Of a stretch of DNA of 64,000 nucleotides, positions 59,501-64,000 are shown piece by piece (position 1 is the stretch's first letter; the number at the start of each line of letters is the position of its first letter). A program made the translations under genes and the position numbers. The notes beneath the pieces were generated by a model that had not been told where the DNA came from, ran no database searches, and saw nothing but the letters and a program-made list of their open reading frames with translations. The DNA is from an uncultured Stomatobaculum sp. (GTDB lineage Bacteria > Bacillota > Clostridia > Lachnospirales > Lachnospiraceae), in assembly GCF_937924975.1 (NCBI RefSeq), contig NZ_CALEYG010000024.1, positions 45,539-109,538 on the forward strand, given 5' to 3'.

Positions 59501-61165
59501 CCGGAGGAGAGCGGTCTCAGAAGACTCATGACGGCAACGGAGGGCGGCACGAGTTCCGACGACTACTATGTGCTCTCCGGAACGCAGCTCATTCTGAAGG
59601 GCGGACTCTTTAAGACGACCGGCGATTACGCGCTCTACCTTAAGTTTACGGATGCCAAGATACCGGTGAAGTTAGACTTTACGGTCGCGGCGGCAGAGGC
59701 AACGCCCGAGCAGCCCGCGGTTGAGGAGAAGGCAGCGCCGAGCGGCGCGACCCTCGGCACGAATCGCGGTGTCTTTGGCAGCGAGACCGTCCTTAACTTC
59801 GAGGGACTTTCCGGGGAGGAACTCGGCAACTACCTCTCGAAGATCACGGAGCTCCGTGTGAACGGCACGGCTTTTGAAAAGAGCAACTTTAGCTACGGCC
59901 TCGGTGCCACCGCGTATGTGCTGAAAAAAGATGCTTACGGCAGAAACAATGCCCTGGCACTCGGCAGCACGGCGGCAGCGGCCGGCGAAAAGAAGATTGA
60001 AATTACGGCAGAGGGCTATGCAAAACTTTCGGTAACGATTCCTGCGGCGGGAGGCGCTTCCGCGCCGGTGACACCGGCGGTCGAAACCAAGGCAGCGCCG
60101 ACAAGCGCAACGCTCACGAAGGAGGAGAGTATCCTCAGCAAAAACTGGTTTCTTCACTTCGAGGGACTCTCGGCGGATGAGCTTGAGAGCTATCTCTCGA
60201 AGATCACGGAGCTCAGCGTAAACGGCACGGTCTACGAGCGTAAGACTTTCAGCTACGGTCTCGAGAACAGCGAGTACGCTTTCCACAAGGACAGCTACGG
60301 CAGAAACGACGGACTCAAGTTCGCGCTCGGGGCTTTGGCGGCGGGCGAAAACCGCATTTCCGTGAAGGCCGAGGGCTACGCAGAGAAGGAATTTGCGGTG
60401 CAAAACGGAAGCGCTGCACCGGTCGAAACGGCGAAGAAAGCCGCGCCGACCGCCGCGCAGGCAGAGAAGGTTTCGCCGCGTCAGGGCTATGACAGCGGCA
60501 CGAAGGAGGTCTATGATCTCACCTTCACGGGGCTCGATGCGGATGCGCTGGATACCTACCTCCGCGCAAAGGTGACAAAGCTCACGGTGAACGGAAAGCG
60601 TTATACGGAAGCGCAGAGCAAGAACTATCTCTTCTCGATGGATGATAAGTATGTGACGCTCTTTGACAGGACTTATAAGAAGAACGGCATACGTCTTTCG
60701 GCGAACGGCTTTACCGAGGCGAGCAATGAAGTGGTGCTGGAAATAGAGGGTTACGAGCCCTTCCGTTTCACGGTGGAGCGCGCTTCCGCGGAAGAGAGTG
60801 AAAACGAGGCGGCAGCCGGCAAGGCGGTGCCGACCGGCGCGGTCATTGAGAAAGTGATTCCGCGGCAGGGCTATGACGTCGGAACGAAGCCCGCGTATGC
60901 GCTCAGCTTTGAAGGGCTCGAGGACGAAGCGCTCGATACTTGGCTTCGAAGCAATGACTTGGAAGTTTCTGTGAACGGCAAGAAGCTGAGTTCGGTTTCT
61001 GCGAATTACATCCACCTGTATGACGATCGCTTTGCCTTTAGTCTGAAGCGCTATCGCCGCGCGGGCCTCACGCTGAGCGGCAATCTCTTTGAGAGCGGCA
61101 GCAACGAGGTGACGGTGAAAGCCGGCGGTTATCAAGTAGGCAGCTTCACGCTTACGGCAGAATAA
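56600..61165 (+). CDS. Large secreted repeat-bearing cell-wall-binding protein
   Basis: This 1521-residue precursor starts at ATG 56600 after CAGGAG. The signal peptide ends near VFAKR. Wall-binding repeats (GSWYYVDPKTGTLRSGWLYL, NWIDGNCYYF) with TTPDGYRVDKDGKWV occupy residues 30-160. A Gly/Ser/Arg-rich stretch (165-215) and a Pro-rich spacer (to about 290) follow. The middle has large beta domains. The C-terminus has about five repeats of 110-120 residues from about 930 (e.g. GLSGEELGNYLSKITELRVN, GLSADELESYLSKITELSVN, VSPRQGYDSGTKEVYDLTF), resembling Shr-type Hb-interacting (DUF1533) domains. There is no LPXTG, so anchoring is through the N-terminal repeats. A role in adhesion or haem/host-protein binding is inference. 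Confidence 0.78.
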   Translation: MRKYGLKALAIATAMSMVLSSPLQVFAKRRANTAGSWKQSGENWSFLDEKGQNVLGWIYENGSWYYVDPKTGTLRSGWLYLADGSQYFFSNKHDGSFGKMLTGWNWIDGNCYYFVTEADEREGKLIKDGTTPDGYRVDKDGKWVDASGNIQSRTGEGYITKSANAGKGGSGKSGGTSSSGKRGGSGGGGSRGGRRGGGSGGSGGGSSHTTPVKPVQPEEQSKPVQPEAQPASPSNPAQPGVITSENPTTPEDPANAAVNPVNPALSPEAPEHPVGPVEDDRPGKKEEASKQENEQPAKELKSRMVQLGFADFVTVVFRQGTLADHEIYVDGVNVTEAVRKVDDAGRVVKWASTVASPKELVVVNKADGSTEQTLRLNAGTASETVTPGNPEDQPDYILSRGRVSKFDYLLAPKDKEGRDRILPATTTFDLLQERKENSDAVTTQFYVKAVEINAEGKGVSKDNIVIKFNVENEEQKKWFEGIDSLKIMNNENWPVNRNPTFTKEVKDTKHGKNGIIQIPTGQDNMRSRGIYRVNIHSSYTNETVTVPFELVSSAKFSLKQRVETANPKAGERVQFNVEASGGESFGNDLKIDSMRVTLKKPSGKIVELKYIDDFFNFGDLFVLYGKSSNEEKTVNTDEVGVYTLTLKYSGYQTIKKKFEVYPGQSFLKEEDSESERNAKKSARTKPVEIDAVSSATTGSVSGKKSSGKSGGGQYVDGRMVFDYDLLTNALILNEIEALNEDAKAVRDRYFETTESDYIYKDGAEKLYRFTDYMDAYKEARLAGGKTLSFKEYTDTHAAASYAGPNEVQNVLEDGSLGALTSFKFYQGDKVPVFRGTTAVAGNDFVLHTDDSAYLEAIRGLYVDGESRNLMDAYEKQYVLDQAAGTLTVKRGAFNFYNTPEVGEHKLKIDAGQKYRTAELTLSYTAAEALPSLALQGAAKQNADVRVNVEGLNAERLAAKLAKVELSNPEESGLRRLMTATEGGTSSDDYYVLSGTQLILKGGLFKTTGDYALYLKFTDAKIPVKLDFTVAAAEATPEQPAVEEKAAPSGATLGTNRGVFGSETVLNFEGLSGEELGNYLSKITELRVNGTAFEKSNFSYGLGATAYVLKKDAYGRNNALALGSTAAAAGEKKIEITAEGYAKLSVTIPAAGGASAPVTPAVETKAAPTSATLTKEESILSKNWFLHFEGLSADELESYLSKITELSVNGTVYERKTFSYGLENSEYAFHKDSYGRNDGLKFALGALAAGENRISVKAEGYAEKEFAVQNGSAAPVETAKKAAPTAAQAEKVSPRQGYDSGTKEVYDLTFTGLDADALDTYLRAKVTKLTVNGKRYTEAQSKNYLFSMDDKYVTLFDRTYKKNGIRLSANGFTEASNEVVLEIEGYEPFRFTVERASAEESENEAAAGKAVPTGAVIEKVIPRQGYDVGTKPAYALSFEGLEDEALDTWLRSNDLEVSVNGKKLSSVSANYIHLYDDRFAFSLKRYRRAGLTLSGNLFESGSNEVTVKAGGYQVGSFTLTAE

Positions 61166-61175
61166 ATAAGAAACG

Positions 61176-61214
61176 GAAGAAGGGACAGCGCGGAAACGCG
61201 CCGCCCCTTCTTTG
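61176..61214 (+). terminator. Terminator after the surface-protein gene
   Basis: AAGAAGGG...GCGCG pairs imperfectly with CGCGC...CCCTTCTT, followed by TGCTTG. The T run is short. Confidence 0.55.
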
Positions 61215-61280
61215 CTTGTTAGAAAGTCCGGAATATGAGATGATAGAGCTATCAGAACAGACGGCGTCGGAGGGAAGAAC

Positions 61281-63689
61281 ATGCAGAATAAAGAGGAAGA
61301 AGGCAAGCAACTGCTGGGCAGTAAGGCGTGGCAATTACTCCGCAGGCGTGCACTGGGTTACGCCGTGCCAGCTTTTTTTGTCCTGGACCGGAATTTCTTT
61401 TTTCACTTTCTGGGCGAGCGCCGGGCGCGCTATGAAGAGCTGCTCCGGCATCCCGATGCGGAGACGGGAGCGGCGATTTCGGCGCTGCTCGCGGAATGTG
61501 AGTTTACGGCGGAAGATGCCGCCGAGCTCATTGCGAAACTTTCGACCGCTGTACCGCGGGCAGAGCGGTTTGCGGTGCGGAGCAGCCTAATCTTGCCCGG
61601 AGAAGAACGCCACAGCTTTGAGGGGATTTTTCAGAGTTATTTGCATGTGCCGTGCGGCGAGGAGATTCTCACGGCGGTGAAGAACTGCTATCTCTCCTGC
61701 TTCTCGGCGCGCGCGACCGGCTATATGTTGCGCTACGGTCTTTTTGACGAAGACATGGCGGTTGCCGTGATTCTCCAGGAGATGATTGCGACAGTACGGA
61801 ATTTTGTGGTCTATACGACAAACCCGGACAGCGGCGATCCGGAAGAATTGCTTGTCGTCTATGACGATGCCGCGGGGCGGCAGCGGACGGTGCTAAGCAG
61901 AACGGGAGAAATACGCCGAAGCACGGTATCCGGCGTGCCGGACGAGGCGGATGAGGTGCTGTTTGTGCGTCTTGCTACGCTCGCGGGAGAACTTGAGAGA
62001 GACAATGTGCCTACAACCGCGCGGCGGTTTGAATTCGTCGAGGGAAAGAGCGGAAGTCTCTGGCTGGTCCAGGAGAGTGAGATGGCCGTATACCGTCACC
62101 TGGATAAGCGGGAGCCGCATTTCTATCTGGAGGCTGCCGCGCGGGACGGCCGAGCGGGTGCGCTGCTCACACCGCTCGGCTTTGATCTGCTGCAGGGACT
62201 GTATCAGAAGGCGGGTTGCAGAACTGTGCTGTTTGAAGGGCGGCTCTACATGCGACGCGAGGGCAATGCAGAGGAAGACAGAGAGAATTCCCAGGCGGCA
62301 GAGCTCCTGCAGCGACTGCCGCAGCACTATGCAATCTCGCGCTACTTGCAACAGGCAGAGCAGAAAAAGCAGCCTGAGGAGAAGGCGGATATCACTGCCG
62401 CGGAGCGCTGGAAGGCCATAGAGACCGAGAGCGCCGCACTCGGCGAACTCGGACAGCTTGCGGCAGAGGCGGAAGAGAGCGCAAAGCGCTGCTATGCGGC
62501 GCTGCTCGGTGAACTGAAGGTGCGGCAGACAGAGCATCCCGAGGGGCTTTTACACGCGGCGCTTATGTCGCAGGGCGGTATGAAGAGCGCAGCCTTTGTG
62601 CAGGCGCTCAGTGCCCTGCTCCGCACCGTGCAGGAGAGCGACGATTTGCGCGGACTCTTTGCGGCACACACGGCGCAGGAGTTGGAGGGCATTTGCTGGC
62701 GGCTTCGCGCGGAGGAGGGGAAGGCGCAGCGCGAGCGCAGTGTTTTTGCGACCGAGTTGTATCGCTTTCTGGAACAGTTCGGCGCCTACGGCGCGGCCGA
62801 TTATGTGCTGGAGCGGGAGAGTCTCCGGCAGAATCCGCAACCGCTCTTTCGCTTCCTGAAGCGCTACGCCGACGCGAAACCGGTGCCAATCCGCACGGAA
62901 CAGCGGGCAGTCAGCGAGCAGGCACAGGAAGAGCTGATGCGACAGCTCGGTTTCTTCGGCGGCCTCTTTGGAAAGCGACTTCTGCAGGAACTGGTCTTTT
63001 TCCTTCGCGCCCGTGAAAATCTGGATTTTCTCGCGCAGCGGCGCGTGGATTGCCTTCGCCGCAAGGTTTTGTGGCTCGGAAAACAGCTGGTGCGACTGGG
63101 AGAACTCGCGGAGGCGCAGGATCTGTTCTACCTTCGCCGCGAGGAGTTGGGGCGCGCTTTTTCGGGAGAGATAGCGCAAGCGGACTTTTTCCGGAGTCTG
63201 CAGCCCCGCATCAACGAGAGAAAGCGCGAGCAGGAGCGGAATGCCGCGCTGCCGCGTTACCGGGAGCTCTGCTGCTTCGGTATGCTCGCGCGGGAAAATA
63301 TGAGCGTGATACGGCGAGAGGCCAAGGCGAGTGCGGAGACAGACAGTGTGTCGGTCGAGGCGGGCGGCGCTGTCGCCGAGGGAGAGGCGGGGTTCTTTGA
63401 CGGAGAGTCCCTGCCACGCCGCAGCGGAACCGTATTATTTGCACAGCGCTTTTCGGAGCGGCTCCTGCCGCTCTTTGCTGTGAGCTGCGGCCTGGTCCTC
63501 GGAGAAGGCAGCATTTGGTCCCACGAGGCAGTGCTTGCGCGCGAACTCGGGATACTTGCGCTACTTGGCCTGCCGAATCTGTTTGACTGTGTGCGCGAGG
63601 GCGAGTGGGTGCGCGCCGACGGCAGGCGCGGAATCCTGGAGCGCTTCTCTGAAGAGGAAACCGAGAACATTGAGGAAGTGGAAGTGTAA
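61281..63689 (+). CDS. PEP-synthase-like/rifampin-phosphotransferase-like protein
   Basis: The protein has 802 residues from ATG 61281 after GGAGGGAAG. The N-terminal half matches the PEP/pyruvate-binding ATP-grasp domain: AVRSSLILPGEERHSFEGIF, SYLHVPCGEEILTAVKNCYL and VILQEMI. The C-terminal 80 residues are the mobile phosphohistidine domain: GSIWSHEAVLARELGILALL, with the expected His near 748. The middle is helical. The pyruvate-binding barrel of true PEP synthase is absent, so it resembles the three-part rifampin phosphotransferases. The substrate is unknown. Confidence 0.78.
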   Translation: MQNKEEEGKQLLGSKAWQLLRRRALGYAVPAFFVLDRNFFFHFLGERRARYEELLRHPDAETGAAISALLAECEFTAEDAAELIAKLSTAVPRAERFAVRSSLILPGEERHSFEGIFQSYLHVPCGEEILTAVKNCYLSCFSARATGYMLRYGLFDEDMAVAVILQEMIATVRNFVVYTTNPDSGDPEELLVVYDDAAGRQRTVLSRTGEIRRSTVSGVPDEADEVLFVRLATLAGELERDNVPTTARRFEFVEGKSGSLWLVQESEMAVYRHLDKREPHFYLEAAARDGRAGALLTPLGFDLLQGLYQKAGCRTVLFEGRLYMRREGNAEEDRENSQAAELLQRLPQHYAISRYLQQAEQKKQPEEKADITAAERWKAIETESAALGELGQLAAEAEESAKRCYAALLGELKVRQTEHPEGLLHAALMSQGGMKSAAFVQALSALLRTVQESDDLRGLFAAHTAQELEGICWRLRAEEGKAQRERSVFATELYRFLEQFGAYGAADYVLERESLRQNPQPLFRFLKRYADAKPVPIRTEQRAVSEQAQEELMRQLGFFGGLFGKRLLQELVFFLRARENLDFLAQRRVDCLRRKVLWLGKQLVRLGELAEAQDLFYLRREELGRAFSGEIAQADFFRSLQPRINERKREQERNAALPRYRELCCFGMLARENMSVIRREAKASAETDSVSVEAGGAVAEGEAGFFDGESLPRRSGTVLFAQRFSERLLPLFAVSCGLVLGEGSIWSHEAVLARELGILALLGLPNLFDCVREGEWVRADGRRGILERFSEEETENIEEVEV

Positions 63690-63697
63690 AAAGCAGA

Positions 63698-63739
63698 ACG
63701 CGTCTTTGCCGATACAGTCGGCAAAGACGCGTTCTTTGT
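63698..63739. terminator. Bidirectional terminator
   Basis: GAACGCGTCTTTGCCGA pairs with TCGGCAAAGACGCGTTC around TACAG. T-rich ends face both ways, serving the plus-strand gene and tRNA-Val on the minus strand. Confidence 0.88.
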
Positions 63740-63768
63740 GAGGTGCGGCGCTTTTTGGGTACAAAAAA

Positions 63769-63841
63769 TGGAGATAGTAGGGTTCGAACCTGCGACCTTC
63801 CGCACGTCAAGCGGATGCTCTCCCAGTTGAGCTATATCTCC
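63769..63841 (-). tRNA. tRNA-Val (GAC)
   Basis: The 73-nucleotide cloverleaf on the minus strand has acceptor GGAGATA/TATCTCC, D arm GCTC/GAGC, anticodon loop TTGACGT (GAC) and T arm GCAGG-TTCGAAC-CCTAC. One T-stem pair is C-A. CCA is not encoded. Confidence 0.9.
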
Positions 63842-63851
63842 AGCGAGGATT

Positions 63852-63880
63852 AGTATACCGGAGGTACAAGAAAAAAGCAA
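63852..63880 (-). promoter_or_regulatory. Promoter of tRNA-Val
   Basis: On the minus strand TTGCTT (63880-63875), 17 bases, TATACT (63857-63852), just upstream of the tRNA. Confidence 0.75.
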
Positions 63881-63956
63881 GCGGAAATTTAATTTTTTTT
63901 CTTGCGGATGATTGTAAGATGAACTAGGACAATAAAAAAGAGCCGATGACGAACTC

Positions 63957-64000
63957 GTGGTATGATGAAGCTACCACACACCAACACACCAGGAGGTTCG
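63957..64000 (+). promoter_or_regulatory. Leader and ribosome binding site of a gene beyond the window
   Basis: A small hairpin GTGGTA/TACCAC (63957-63977) is followed by AGGAGG at 63991-63996. The start codon is outside the window. Confidence 0.4.

Noticed and set aside
59672..61306. A 544-codon minus-strand frame opposite the surface-protein repeats
   Set aside because: It is the mirror of codon bias in the repeats, with no signal or motif.
1..64000. CRISPR array or insertion sequence
   Set aside because: No regularly spaced short repeats and no transposase-like protein were found.

Overview
The window is a GC-rich stretch of a Gram-positive (Bacillota) chromosome, most like an anaerobic, probably oral or gut, Lachnospiraceae-type clostridium. 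The evidence is the gene content and order (comF-rpmG-secE-nusG-rplKA-rplJL, dnaD-dnaC, MreB next to RecD2), GGAGG-type ribosome binding sites, TTGACA/TATAAT promoters, tRNAs without encoded CCA, secreted proteins with tryptophan/tyrosine-rich cell-wall-binding repeats, and no respiratory genes. The family assignment is inference; no rRNA gene is present.

Layout. 0-8.2 kb: end of hpt, a GH13 glycosidase, tRNA-Gly, two secreted peptidoglycan enzymes (L,D-transpeptidase-like and amidase), greA, a sugar nucleotidyltransferase, a shikimate kinase and a flavin reductase. 8.2-16.2 kb: a five-gene operon (SWIM zinc finger, DUF5691-like, MoxR AAA+ ATPase, DUF5682, VWA), a conserved set of unknown function. 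16.2-30.5 kb: preQ1 riboswitch-queT, murC, a DnaA-box cluster before dnaD-dnaC, prs, proS, cca, a lipoprotein, a probable structured RNA, mreB, recD2, comF. 30.5-41 kb: rpmG-secE-nusG and the L11/L1 and L10/L12 operons, phosphoglucomutase, a CcdA/TlpA thiol-redox set, an HD hydrolase, a nitroreductase and a split ThrE exporter. 41-46.7 kb: a small wall-binding protein, a formate/nitrite channel, a YgbA-like protein and a paired ABC exporter. 46.7-56.4 kb: an accessory island. 56.6-64 kb: a 1521-residue repeat-bearing surface protein, a PEP-synthase-like phosphotransferase and tRNA-Val.

The accessory island is the most interesting part. A promoter flanked by two LexA/DinR-type SOS boxes precedes a Com-like zinc-finger gene, a conserved hairpin plus terminator, a UviA/TcdR-size sigma factor, a UviB/BhlA holin-like peptide and a leaderless 864-residue endolysin-like protein (about seven peptidoglycan-binding repeats, a CHAP domain, and an unusual C-terminal domain ending in a membrane helix). 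A four-helix YcxB-like membrane protein follows. Downstream, a second copy of the Com/hairpin/sigma start is fused by an internal deletion to the tail of a diverged endolysin paralogue. Terminator-separated 'endolysin-tail remnant plus YcxB-like gene' units then recur. This looks like an SOS-induced holin/endolysin release system carrying an effector tail and cognate immunity-like membrane proteins, expanded by duplication as in polymorphic toxin/immunity arrays. The gene order, SOS boxes, duplications and remnants are visible in the sequence; the secretion and immunity roles are inference.

Three secreted wall-binding proteins at 41.1, 51.7 and 56.6 kb share a repeat module and sit around or inside this island. 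No CRISPR array, transposase, integrase or rRNA gene was seen.
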